From assembly GCF_014199945.1 (NCBI RefSeq), contig NZ_JACHOR010000001.1, forward strand, positions 434,001-498,000: a DNA stretch of 64,000 nucleotides, given 5' to 3'. The stretch comes from Brevundimonas variabilis (GTDB taxonomy: Bacteria; Pseudomonadota; Alphaproteobacteria; Caulobacterales; Caulobacteraceae). The notes beneath the pieces were generated by a model. That model worked only from the letters and a program-made list of their open reading frames with translations. It was not told the origin of the DNA and searched no databases. The position numbers and the translations under genes were made by a program. Shown in pieces: positions 8,211 to 16,629 of the stretch. Each line of letters starts with the position of its first letter. The first letter of the stretch is position 1.

Positions 8211-9458
8211 ATGACAGTGTCCTCCACGCGTTCGATCCCCAAGGGCCCCGGCTTCCCTGAGTTCGTGTGTCTGATCGCGGCGATGATGGCGCTGAATGCC
8301 CTGGCGATCGACGCCATGCTGCCCGCCCTGCCGGCCATCGGCGAGGCGCTGGGGGTGGCGAACGAGAACAGCCGGCAGTGGGTGATCACCGCCTATCTTC
8401 TGGGGTTCGGCGGGGCGCAGCTGATCTATGGTCCGCTGGCTGATCGCTATGGTCGCAAGCCGATCCTGATGGTCGGACTGGGTCTCTATATCGCCTTCAG
8501 CGCGGCCGCCGCCCTGGCCCCGACCTTCGAGACCCTGATCATGGCCCGGATCGGGTGCGGACTGGGCGCTGCGGCCTTGCGAGTCCTCGCCGTCTCCATC
8601 GTCCGCGACCGCTATTCGGGACGCCAGATGGCGCGGGTCATGTCGCTGAGCTTTCTGGTCTTTCTGGGCGTGCCCATCGTCGCCCCGGCGGTCGGCCAGC
8701 TGGTCCTGACCGTGGCCCCCTGGCCGTGGATCTTCGGGGTTCTGGGTCTGGCGGCAAGCGCCTATCTGGTCTGGGCGTTCCTGCGCCTGCCCGAAACCCT
8801 GGCCGAGGCCGACCGGATGCCGATCCGCTTAGGCCGGATCCGGGCCGCCTTCCGCGAGGTCGTCACCAGTCGCATGGCCATGGGCTATACCCTGGCGATG
8901 ACGGCCATCACCGGGGCCCTGTTCGCCTTCATCAACTCCTCACAGCAGATCTTCTTTGACGTCTTCCTGGCCCCGGAACGGTTCACGACCGTGTTTGCTG
9001 CCATCGCAGGCGGCATCGCCGTAGCCTCGCTCCTGAATGCCCGGCTGGTCGAGCGTCTGGGCTCGCGGCTGATCTCGCATGCTGCGCTTCTGGGCTTCAT
9101 CGTCATGGGGGCGATCCATGCCGCGGTCGCGCTCAGTGGCCACGAAACGATCTGGACCTTTGCCGTCCTGCAGGGGCTGACGATGTTCTGCTTCGGCCTG
9201 ATCGCCGGCAATTTCGGCTCCATGGCCATGGAGCCCATGGGCCATATCGCCGGGACGGCCTCCTCGGTCCAGGGCTTCATCCAGACCATATTCGGATCGC
9301 TGGCCGGCTTCTTCATCGGCCAGCAGTTCGACGGCACGGTCGTGCCGATGACGGTCGGGATCACGACCTGCGGCGGACTGGCCCTGCTGTTCGTCCTGCT
9401 GGCCGAGCGGGGTCGTCTGTTCGTGGCCCGCAGCCGCCCTCAGGTCGTCACGGCCTGA
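8211..9458 (+). CDS. MFS drug exporter, Bcr/CflA family
   Basis: A major-facilitator transporter of 415 residues from this start, with about 12 helices. It has the Bcr/CflA landmark AIDAMLPALPAIG in helix 1 and the MFS loop motif GPLADRYGRKPIL between helices 2 and 3, so it is probably a proton-driven exporter of drugs or small amphiphiles. The start at 8211 puts helix 1 about 20 residues in, as usual. An in-frame ATG at 8091 has a stronger ribosome site (AGGAGGG seven bases upstream) but would add 40 residues with atypical codon use. It is divergent from the SRAP gene. Confidence 0.85.
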   Translation: MTVSSTRSIPKGPGFPEFVCLIAAMMALNALAIDAMLPALPAIGEALGVANENSRQWVITAYLLGFGGAQLIYGPLADRYGRKPILMVGLGLYIAFSAAAALAPTFETLIMARIGCGLGAAALRVLAVSIVRDRYSGRQMARVMSLSFLVFLGVPIVAPAVGQLVLTVAPWPWIFGVLGLAASAYLVWAFLRLPETLAEADRMPIRLGRIRAAFREVVTSRMAMGYTLAMTAITGALFAFINSSQQIFFDVFLAPERFTTVFAAIAGGIAVASLLNARLVERLGSRLISHAALLGFIVMGAIHAAVALSGHETIWTFAVLQGLTMFCFGLIAGNFGSMAMEPMGHIAGTASSVQGFIQTIFGSLAGFFIGQQFDGTVVPMTVGITTCGGLALLFVLLAERGRLFVARSRPQVVTA

Positions 9459-9535
9459 AACGGATCCGCCTGCGGACTTGATCTTTCGGCCCGGCCTGTG
9501 CGTTGTCCCCGCGATCGTCCAGTCCGGAGTACCCG

Positions 9536-11494
9536 ATGACCCGCCCAGCCACCCTGATGGTGTCCGCCCTCGCCCTGCTTTCGGCTCTGGGAGGATGCGC
9601 GAGCCTTTCCGCATCGGGGGCCGACATGCCTGCCCTGCCGGCCTCCGCAACGGCTCCGGTCGACTATGTCCGCGACATCCACTCCCACGCCCGGCCCGAG
9701 ATCGCGCGCGTCACCCATGTCGATCTGGACCTGAATGCCGATTTCGAGGCGAAGACCCTGTCGGGGACCGCCGGCCTGGACATCACGGCCAAACCGGGGG
9801 CCAACGAGATCGTCCTCGATGTCCGCAATCTCGACATCCGTGATATCACCGACGCCGCAGGACAGCCGCTGCAGTATGTCGTCGGCGACGACGATCCGAT
9901 CTTGGGGCGGCCCCTGACCGTCCGCTTCCCGGCCTTTGGCCCGGGCGAGACGCGCCGGATCGCCATCCGCTACGCCACCCGCCCGGACGCCGCCGCCCTG
10001 CAGTGGCTGACCCCGGCCCAGACGGCGGGCGGAGCGTCGCCCTATCTGTTCAGCCAGGGCCAGGCGATCCTGACCCGCACCTGGGTCCCCACCCAGGACA
10101 GCCCCGGCATCCGCCAGACCTATTCCGCCCGCATCACCGTGCCCGACAAGCTCAAGGCCGTGATGAGCGCCGAAATGCTGACCCCGAACGGCGAGCCCGC
10201 CGGGCCGGGTCGCACGGCTTACCGCTTCCGCATGACCAACCCGGTCCCGCCCTATCTGATTGCGATCGGCGTTGGCGACGTCGCCTTTGCTTCGCTGGGG
10301 GCCCGGACCGGTGTCTGGACCGAGCCGAGCCGTCTCGCCGCCTCCGCCGCCGAGTTCACCGAGGTCGAGGCCATGGTCGAGAAGGCCGAGGGCCTCTACG
10401 GCCCCTATCGCTGGGGCCGCTATGACCTGCTGGTCCTGCCGCCGTCCTTCCCGTTCGGCGGGATGGAGAACCCGCGCCTGACCTTCGCCACGCCGACCAT
10501 TATCGCCGGCGACCGCTCGCTGGTCAGTCTGGTGGCCCACGAACTGGCTCACTCCTGGTCGGGCAATCTGGTGACCAATGCCACCTGGTCGGACTTCTGG
10601 CTGAACGAGGGCTTCACCGTCTATTTCGAGAACCGGATCATGGAGGCCGTCTACGGCCCGGATCGCGCGATGCAGGAGGAGGTGCTCGGCTGGCAGAGCC
10701 TGCAGTCGGCCATCGCCGACCTGCCCGCCCCCGACACCCGGCTCAAGCTCGACCTCGACGGGCGAGATCCCGACGATGGCATGACCGACATCGCCTATGA
10801 AAAAGGGGCGGCCTTCCTGCGCACCATCGAGCGCACGGTCGGGCGCGAGGCCTTCGACGGCTGGCTGCGCGGCTATTTCGATCGCAACGCCTTCCGGCCC
10901 ATGACGACCGAGCTCTTCCTCGCCGACATCCGCCAGCACCTGATTGGCGGCGATGCTGCGCTTGAGGCCGAGCTGCAGATGGACGCCTGGATCTACCAGC
11001 CCGGCCTGCCGTCCAATGCCCGGACTCCGGTCTCGGCCGCCTTTGCACCGGTCGATGCTGCGGCGATCGCCTTCTTCGCCGACAAGGGCCCGGCCTCGGC
11101 CATCCCCTGGTCCGGCTGGAACACCCAGCAGCGCCAGCGCTTCCTGAACTGGCGTCCGGCCAGCCAGGCCAGCGGCGCAAGCTGGCTGACCCCGGCCCAG
11201 CTGGCGGACCTCCAGGCCACGCTGAACCTGGACAGTGAGGGCAATGCCGAACTGGTCTTCGCCTGGCTGCAGGTCGCGGTGGCCCATCGCTACCAGCCGG
11301 CCGTGCCGACGCTGGAGCGGTTCCTCCTGACCCAGGGCCGGCGCAAATTCGTCCTGCCGCTGTTCACCGCCCTCTGGGCCGAGGGGGACTGGGGTCGCCC
11401 GCTTGCCACCCGCCTGTATGCCCAGGCCCGGCCCGGCTACCACCCGGTCACGACCGGCAGCATCGATGCCGTGGTGGGGGTGCCGCGCGGCTGA
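9536..11494 (+). CDS. M1 family zinc aminopeptidase (leukotriene A4 hydrolase-like), lipoprotein
   Basis: A 652-residue metallopeptidase. The signal peptide ends in a lipobox (ALGGC, Cys21), predicting a lipid-anchored periplasmic enzyme. The zinc site is HELAH (H335, E336, H339) with NEGF supplying E358 eighteen residues later. The substrate-binding GGMEN motif lies just upstream. The C-terminal part resembles the helical LTA4-hydrolase C domain. It releases N-terminal residues from peptides. It is preceded by the MFS gene and followed by a thioesterase gene 40 bp downstream on the same strand. Confidence 0.92.
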   Translation: MTRPATLMVSALALLSALGGCASLSASGADMPALPASATAPVDYVRDIHSHARPEIARVTHVDLDLNADFEAKTLSGTAGLDITAKPGANEIVLDVRNLDIRDITDAAGQPLQYVVGDDDPILGRPLTVRFPAFGPGETRRIAIRYATRPDAAALQWLTPAQTAGGASPYLFSQGQAILTRTWVPTQDSPGIRQTYSARITVPDKLKAVMSAEMLTPNGEPAGPGRTAYRFRMTNPVPPYLIAIGVGDVAFASLGARTGVWTEPSRLAASAAEFTEVEAMVEKAEGLYGPYRWGRYDLLVLPPSFPFGGMENPRLTFATPTIIAGDRSLVSLVAHELAHSWSGNLVTNATWSDFWLNEGFTVYFENRIMEAVYGPDRAMQEEVLGWQSLQSAIADLPAPDTRLKLDLDGRDPDDGMTDIAYEKGAAFLRTIERTVGREAFDGWLRGYFDRNAFRPMTTELFLADIRQHLIGGDAALEAELQMDAWIYQPGLPSNARTPVSAAFAPVDAAAIAFFADKGPASAIPWSGWNTQQRQRFLNWRPASQASGASWLTPAQLADLQATLNLDSEGNAELVFAWLQVAVAHRYQPAVPTLERFLLTQGRRKFVLPLFTALWAEGDWGRPLATRLYAQARPGYHPVTTGSIDAVVGVPRG

Positions 11495-11534
11495 TCCGGC
11501 TTGCGGGCGGCACCGGCTCAGGTAAACCGCCCGC

Positions 11535-11927
11535 ATGTCCTCCCCCGATTCTCCCGAAGGCCAGCTGGTTGGCCGCGTCATCGCCATGCCCGCCGACACC
11601 AATCCGGAGGGCGACATCTTCGGCGGCTGGCTGCTGGCCCAGATGGATGTCGCCGGAGCGACCCCCGCCTTTGCCCTTGCCGAAGGCCGCTGCGCCACGG
11701 TGGCGGTCGATGCCATGGTCTTTCACCAGCCGGTCTCGGTGGGGGATGAGGTCTCGATCTATGCCCGGGTGATCCACACCGGCCGCACCTCGATCCGGGT
11801 CCATGTCGAGGCGTGGAAACGCCCCCGCGCCGCCGAAAGCGTCATTCGCGTCACCGAGGGCGTCTTCACCTATGTGGCCATCGGCGACGATCGCAAACCC
11901 CGTCCCCTGCCGACCGCACCGGCCTGA
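11535..11927 (+). CDS. acyl-CoA thioesterase, hotdog fold (YciA-like)
   Basis: A 130-residue single hotdog-domain protein. The region NPEGDIFGGWLLAQMDVAGA contains the family catalytic stretch (Asn/Asp and the G-G-x-L-x-x-x-D pattern). It is followed by the central strand VAVDAMVFHQPVSVGDEV. It hydrolyses acyl-CoA to free acid and CoA, probably as a hexamer in the cytoplasm as in YciA. The substrate length cannot be told from sequence. It lies 40 bp after the aminopeptidase. Confidence 0.88.
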   Translation: MSSPDSPEGQLVGRVIAMPADTNPEGDIFGGWLLAQMDVAGATPAFALAEGRCATVAVDAMVFHQPVSVGDEVSIYARVIHTGRTSIRVHVEAWKRPRAAESVIRVTEGVFTYVAIGDDRKPRPLPTAPA

Positions 11928-12018
11928 TCCCTTTCGGCCGCACGGTGTTGCGTGCCCCCTTCCCCTGCGTCACAACGCCCGCAACGATCGCCCACAAGAT
12001 CGACGTCCGGGAGCCGAA

Positions 12019-13221
12019 ATGACTGTAACCTTTGCCGATATCCAGGCAGCTCAGACACGTATCGCCGGTCAGGTCGACCGCACCCCCGTCCGCCATTCCC
12101 GCCGCCTGTCCCAGCTGACCGGGGCCGAGGTCTGGGTCAAATACGACAACCTGCATTTCACCGGCAGCTTCAAGGAGCGCGGGGCCCTGAACCGCCTCAG
12201 CCAGCTGACGCCCGACGAGCGCCGGCGCGGTGTCGTCGCGGCCTCGGCCGGCAACCATGCCCAGGCCCTCGCCTATCACGGCGGACGGCTGGGCATCCCG
12301 GTCACCATCGTCATGCCCGAGGGCACGCCCTTCACCAAGGCCGACGGCACCCGCAGCCACGGCGCCACCGTGGTCATCAAGGGGGCCGACTTCACCGCCT
12401 CGACCCAGGAAGCCCATCGCCTGCGCGACGAACACGGCTTCGTCTTTATCTCCGCCTTCGACGACGCGGGCATCGTGGCGGGCCAGGGGGTCTGCGCCAT
12501 CGAGTTTCTGGAGGACGCGCCGGATCTCGACGCCCTGATCATCCCGATCGGCGGCGGCGGGCTGATCGCGGGCTGTGCCATCGCGGCCAGGGCCATGAAG
12601 CCCGACATCCGCATCTTCGGCGTCGAGGCGGCCATGTATCCATCCTTCGCCGCCCGCCGTCGGGGCGAGGCCCCGAAATGCGGCGGGGCGACCATCGCCG
12701 AAGGGATCGCCATCAAGGCGGTCGGCGACATCCCCTTTGCCCTGGCCGACCCGCTGGTCGAGGATGTCATGGTCTGCGAGGAGGCCGATTTCGAAAAGGC
12801 CGTCGCCTTCTATGCCACGCTGGAAAAGACCGTGGCCGAAGGGGCGGGGGCAGGCGGGCTGGCGGCCCTGCTGGCCTATCCCGACCGCTTCCGGGGCCTG
12901 AAGGTGGGCCTTGTCCTGTGCGGCGGGAATATCGATGCCCGCATGCTGGCCGTGGTACTCAACCGCGAGATGGTCCGTGAACGGAGATTGATCGTCTACC
13001 GGATCCTGGGCGACGACCGGCCGGGTATGCTGTCGGCCATGGCTGCGGTCATTGGCGGGCTTGGCGGCAACATCATCGATGTGGTTCACAACCGCCTCGC
13101 CCTTGACGTGCCGGCCAAGGGTGCCGAGTTCGACATCATGGTGGAAACGCGCGATAGCGCCCACGCTGATGAAATTGGCCAGGCGTTGAAGGACCAGGGA
13201 TATGCGCTACGGATGGGTTAG
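12019..13221 (+). CDS. ilvA: threonine ammonia-lyase (threonine deaminase) with C-terminal ACT domain
   Basis: A 400-residue PLP enzyme (fold type II) that converts threonine to 2-oxobutanoate and ammonia. FTGSFKERGA holds the PLP lysine (K52), SAGNHAQ binds the cofactor phosphate side, and a glycine-rich loop (PIGGGGLIAG) follows. The last about 80 residues form an ACT domain (YRILGDDRPGMLSAM). This is the short, single-ACT form, so it could be biosynthetic IlvA or catabolic TdcB type. ATG with GGGAG just upstream sets the start. The stop lies inside the FKBP gene (20-bp overlap). Confidence 0.88.
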   Translation: MTVTFADIQAAQTRIAGQVDRTPVRHSRRLSQLTGAEVWVKYDNLHFTGSFKERGALNRLSQLTPDERRRGVVAASAGNHAQALAYHGGRLGIPVTIVMPEGTPFTKADGTRSHGATVVIKGADFTASTQEAHRLRDEHGFVFISAFDDAGIVAGQGVCAIEFLEDAPDLDALIIPIGGGGLIAGCAIAARAMKPDIRIFGVEAAMYPSFAARRRGEAPKCGGATIAEGIAIKAVGDIPFALADPLVEDVMVCEEADFEKAVAFYATLEKTVAEGAGAGGLAALLAYPDRFRGLKVGLVLCGGNIDARMLAVVLNREMVRERRLIVYRILGDDRPGMLSAMAAVIGGLGGNIIDVVHNRLALDVPAKGAEFDIMVETRDSAHADEIGQALKDQGYALRMG

Positions 13222-13741
13222 AACGGCGGCTGCCGCTGCCATGACACTGGTCCTGGTGGCCTGCGGTGGCGGTGAAGACGCGGCGGCAGGGGGCGATGCG
13301 GCCTCCAACCTCGCCGCGGCCGAGGCCTTCCTGACCAAGAATGCGACGGCCGAAGGGATTCAGACCCTGCCGTCCGGCGTGCAGTACAAGATCATCAAGT
13401 CCGGCCCGGCGGGCGGTGCCAAGCCCGATGGCAATGATCTGGTTCTGGTCAACTACGAGGGTTCGCTGATCGACGGCACGGTCTTCGACAGCTCTTTCGA
13501 GCGGGGCCAGCCCTATGCCACCCATCTGGACCAGGTGGTCCCCGGCTGGACCGCCGCCCTCAGCCAGATGAAGGTCGGCGACGAGTGGATGATCTATATC
13601 CCGCCGGCGCTCGGCTATGGCGAAGCCGGTGGCGGGGCCAAGATCCCCTCCAACGCGGCCCTGGTGTTCCGGGTCCAGCTGCTGGATGTGGCCAATATTC
13701 CCGGTGCGCCGCGCGGCGGTCCGACCTCGACCCAGGTCTAG
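13202..13741 (+). CDS. FKBP-type peptidyl-prolyl isomerase, lipoprotein
   Basis: 179 residues. A signal peptide with lipobox LVLVAC is followed by an Ala/Gly-rich linker and a single FKBP domain from about residue 55. The domain shows LVLVNYEGSLIDGTVFDSS, VVPGWTAALSQMKVGDEW and IPPALGYGEAGGG. It should catalyse prolyl cis-trans isomerisation on periplasmic proteins. The gene starts 20 bp inside the threonine deaminase gene, so it is translationally coupled to an unrelated metabolic gene. Its stop overlaps the stop of the convergent queG gene by 4 bp. Confidence 0.92.
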   Translation: MRYGWVRTAAAAAMTLVLVACGGGEDAAAGGDAASNLAAAEAFLTKNATAEGIQTLPSGVQYKIIKSGPAGGAKPDGNDLVLVNYEGSLIDGTVFDSSFERGQPYATHLDQVVPGWTAALSQMKVGDEWMIYIPPALGYGEAGGGAKIPSNAALVFRVQLLDVANIPGAPRGGPTSTQV

Positions 13742-14775
13742 GCCGGCAACCGTCCGACCGCCCAGGTCGCCGCCTCCGCGACCACGGGGTCCGGATCCCG
13801 GGTCAGCGCATCGGCCACAGGTCGCAGACCTGCATCGCCCGAGTTGCCGATCGCATACAGGACGTTGCGAACAAACCGGTCACGCCCGATCCGCTTGACC
13901 GGGTTCTTCGCAAACAGGGCCCGGAAGGCAGCGTCATCCAGCGCGGCGAGCTCGGCCAGCCGAGGTCGCTCCAGCGCCGCACGGGCTTTCACCCGCGTCT
14001 CTCTCGCCTCCGCTGCAAACTTGTTCCAGGGACAGACCGCCAGGCAGTCGTCGCAGCCATAGATACGGTTGCCTGTCGCCACCCGGAATTCCTCGGGCCA
14101 AGACCCGGCGAACTCGATGGTGAGATAGGACAGGCACCGGCGCGCATCGAGCTGGAATGGGGCCGGAAAGGCCTGCGTCGGACAGGCCTCCAGACAGGCC
14201 GTGCATGAGCCGCAATGTTCGGTCTCGGCCGCGTCGGGCGTAATCTCGGCCGCTGACAGGATGACCCCCAGGAACAGCCAGTTGCCGTACTCGCGGCTCA
14301 GCAGATTGGTGTGCTTGCCCTGCCAACCCAGACCCGCGCGCTGGGCCAGTGGCTTCTCCATCAGGGGGGCGGTATCGACAAACACCTTGACGTCCTCGCC
14401 GGTCCGGGCGGCCACCTGACCGGCCAGGGTCTTGAGCCGGCCCTTGATGACCTCGTGGTAGTCATCCCCCCGGGCATAGACCGAGATATAGCCCGCGCCG
14501 GCATCGTCCATCTCGACCAGCGGATCGCCCTCGGGCCCGTAGTTCAGCCCGAGCACGATCGCCGTCCGGGCCCCGTCCCACATGGCGGTGGGATGGCTGC
14601 GCCGGGCCAGGGTCGTCTCCATCCAGCCCATCTCGCCATGCCGTCCGGCCTCGACGAAATGCGCGAGTCGCTCTCCGGAATTCCAGGGCTCCGAGGCCGA
14701 GGCGAACCGGCAGACCTCGAAACCCAGCTGGGCCGCCTGCTCGCGGATCGCGGGACGGAGATCGTGCGCCGTCAT
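13738..14775 (-). CDS. queG: epoxyqueuosine reductase QueG
   Basis: 345 residues. This is the last step of queuosine synthesis: cobalamin-dependent reduction of epoxyqueuosine in tRNA. The catalytic Asp is D134 (VFVDTAPLMEKPLA), followed by GWQGKHTNLL. Two 4Fe-4S motifs are visible: C188/C191/C194/C198 (HCGSCTACLEACP) and C241/C244/C248 (GCDDCLAVCPWN). A C-terminal HEAT-like tail follows. The start overlaps the stop of the upstream serine hydrolase (TGATG). Confidence 0.95.
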   Translation of the reverse strand: MTAHDLRPAIREQAAQLGFEVCRFASASEPWNSGERLAHFVEAGRHGEMGWMETTLARRSHPTAMWDGARTAIVLGLNYGPEGDPLVEMDDAGAGYISVYARGDDYHEVIKGRLKTLAGQVAARTGEDVKVFVDTAPLMEKPLAQRAGLGWQGKHTNLLSREYGNWLFLGVILSAAEITPDAAETEHCGSCTACLEACPTQAFPAPFQLDARRCLSYLTIEFAGSWPEEFRVATGNRIYGCDDCLAVCPWNKFAAEARETRVKARAALERPRLAELAALDDAAFRALFAKNPVKRIGRDRFVRNVLYAIGNSGDAGLRPVADALTRDPDPVVAEAATWAVGRLPA

Positions 14776-16388
14776 CAGGCCCGCGTCAGCCTCAGGTCCT
14801 GATAGTCATAGCTGAAGTCGATATCGGGCGAGACGCCCTTCAGCGTCGCCGTCACCGGGCGGCCATCGACGATGGCGAAGGTGATGAAGGCGTCCTCTTC
14901 CCGCTTGTCCGGGAAACGGGTCCGGAAGGTCGCACCATCATAGGGCTCCAGCGGGCCCTGCAGGGCGGGCGTCCGGCTGAACGACAGCCACAGCTCCTCA
15001 CCCCGCCGCTCGATCAGGATGTCGCCATACCATGGGTCGGTCCATGTCCCGACGTAGTCGTCAAGGCGCAGCGGATGGGGAGCACCGGCGGCCTGTTTGG
15101 CATCAATTTCGGCAGCGGCGGCGATCGACCGGACATTGCCCTCGGTCTCCAGCCGCTTCGAATCCGCGATCCAGTCGAACCCGCCCTTGCCCATGACAAT
15201 GTCGGCAATGCCACTGCGCAGGGTCCGCAGCAGGAAGCTCTCCTCGGCATTGGAGAAGACCGCGAAACCGGTGTTGCGGCCGGGGATCAGGACGGTAGCC
15301 GAGATACCGCCGGGCGAGCCGCCGCCGTGGCTGATCAGCCGCTCGCCACGATAGTCCTGCACCTGAAAGCCCATGGCATAGGTGGAGGCAATGGCCCGTC
15401 CGGGCAGTTCGGCCGTGGGCCCGGGCGAGGATCCGACGATGATGTTCGGCCGCCACATCTCGCGCGCTGTCGCTTCCGAGAACAGCCGCGTCCCGTCCGG
15501 CAGGGCTCCCATGGCCAGTCGCACCGCGATCCATTTGGCCCAGTCCGTCGCCGTGGTGCAGAACCCGCCTGCGGCACCGGCCGAGTCCCAGTTCCAGATG
15601 TCGGCAATCGTGTCTGCCAGCACCGTCATCGGGCCCTGATAGCGCAAGGGCGGCCCGACCCGCCCGTGCGGCAGGGCCGACCGCGCCGGATCGGCCAAGG
15701 AGGTGAAGGGCACGGTCTCGCTCATACCGAGCCGGTCCAGGATGCGGGTCTGGACGAAGGTCTCCCACGGCATGCCGGAGACATTGGCAATGATCTCGCC
15801 GGCCACGACAAACATCAGGTTGCAGTAGTGGTAGTTGGCCCGGAACCCGTCCTCGATCGGCACCTTCGGCACCGCCGCCATGATCTCGGCGCGGGTGCGC
15901 GGGCTATTGGGCCAGAACAGCAGGTCACCCGCCCCCAGACCGAACCCGGCCCGGTGGCTCAGGGTATCGCGCACCGTGATCCGGGCGCCGATCACCGGGT
16001 CCGACAGGGTGAAGCCGGGAATATAGGTCGCGACCGGCTCGTCCCATCTGACCTTGCCCTCGTCGACCAGGATCGCCAGCGCCGCCGCCGTGACATTCTT
16101 GGTGTTGGAGGCGATGGCGAACAGGGTGTGTTCGTCGGCCTGCGCCGCCTCACCCTGTTTGCGGACGCCATAGCCGCGCGTGAGGACCGGCTGCCCGTCC
16201 TTGACCACGACGATGCCCAGCGCAGGCTGCTCGGGCCAGGCGGCCATGGCCTGTCGGACAAAGCCATCCACGGCCGTGGCCAGCGACATATCGTCATTGG
16301 CGGGCGTCTGGCTCCAGCCCACCGAAGGAACGGCAACGGCCCCCGCAGAGGCAAAAAGGGCGGTCCGGCGGGACAGGCGGATGGACAT
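14775..16388 (-). CDS. serine hydrolase, beta-lactamase/penicillin-binding-protein family, Tat-exported
   Basis: 537 residues from this start. The leader SRRTALFASAGAVAVPSVGWSQ contains a twin-arginine motif. The catalytic SxxK is S94-K97 (IASNTKNVT); YCN supplies the Tyr-x-Asn element and SHGGGSPGG a C-terminal H-G-G element. A C-terminal beta domain of about 110 residues follows the hydrolase domain. Members act as esterases, D-aminopeptidases or class-C-like enzymes; the substrate is unknown. The start at 16388 places the Arg-Arg motif seven residues in; longer in-frame starts would bury it. It is translationally coupled to queG. Confidence 0.87.
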   Translation of the reverse strand: MSIRLSRRTALFASAGAVAVPSVGWSQTPANDDMSLATAVDGFVRQAMAAWPEQPALGIVVVKDGQPVLTRGYGVRKQGEAAQADEHTLFAIASNTKNVTAAALAILVDEGKVRWDEPVATYIPGFTLSDPVIGARITVRDTLSHRAGFGLGAGDLLFWPNSPRTRAEIMAAVPKVPIEDGFRANYHYCNLMFVVAGEIIANVSGMPWETFVQTRILDRLGMSETVPFTSLADPARSALPHGRVGPPLRYQGPMTVLADTIADIWNWDSAGAAGGFCTTATDWAKWIAVRLAMGALPDGTRLFSEATAREMWRPNIIVGSSPGPTAELPGRAIASTYAMGFQVQDYRGERLISHGGGSPGGISATVLIPGRNTGFAVFSNAEESFLLRTLRSGIADIVMGKGGFDWIADSKRLETEGNVRSIAAAAEIDAKQAAGAPHPLRLDDYVGTWTDPWYGDILIERRGEELWLSFSRTPALQGPLEPYDGATFRTRFPDKREEDAFITFAIVDGRPVTATLKGVSPDIDFSYDYQDLRLTRA

Positions 16389-16629
16389 GGAAGGGCTCCG
16401 GCGACAGGCAACGGCCCTGTTATGCCTGCCTTCCCTGCGCGGGTCGACGAGGGATCGCGGGTCGCGTGGGCGGCCGGGACCGGACCTTCGCCTTGAATGC
16501 GCCACCGGCATGAACCGCCGGTAATGAAGTGACGAAGATGTAACTACGGTTTGCGGTCCGACACCTGCTACGCGCTCGCCGGAATAAGCGCGTTGTCTGC
16601 GTCCGGTTTGTTTTCAGGGGTCCGAAGTC

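Noticed and set aside
9440..11716. 758-codon minus-strand frame opposite the M1 aminopeptidase
   Set aside because: An antisense shadow with repetitive Gly/Arg/Asp composition; the plus strand carries the zinc motif and signal peptide.
11866..13164. 432-codon minus-strand frame opposite threonine deaminase
   Set aside because: An antisense shadow; the plus strand encodes every PLP and ACT motif.
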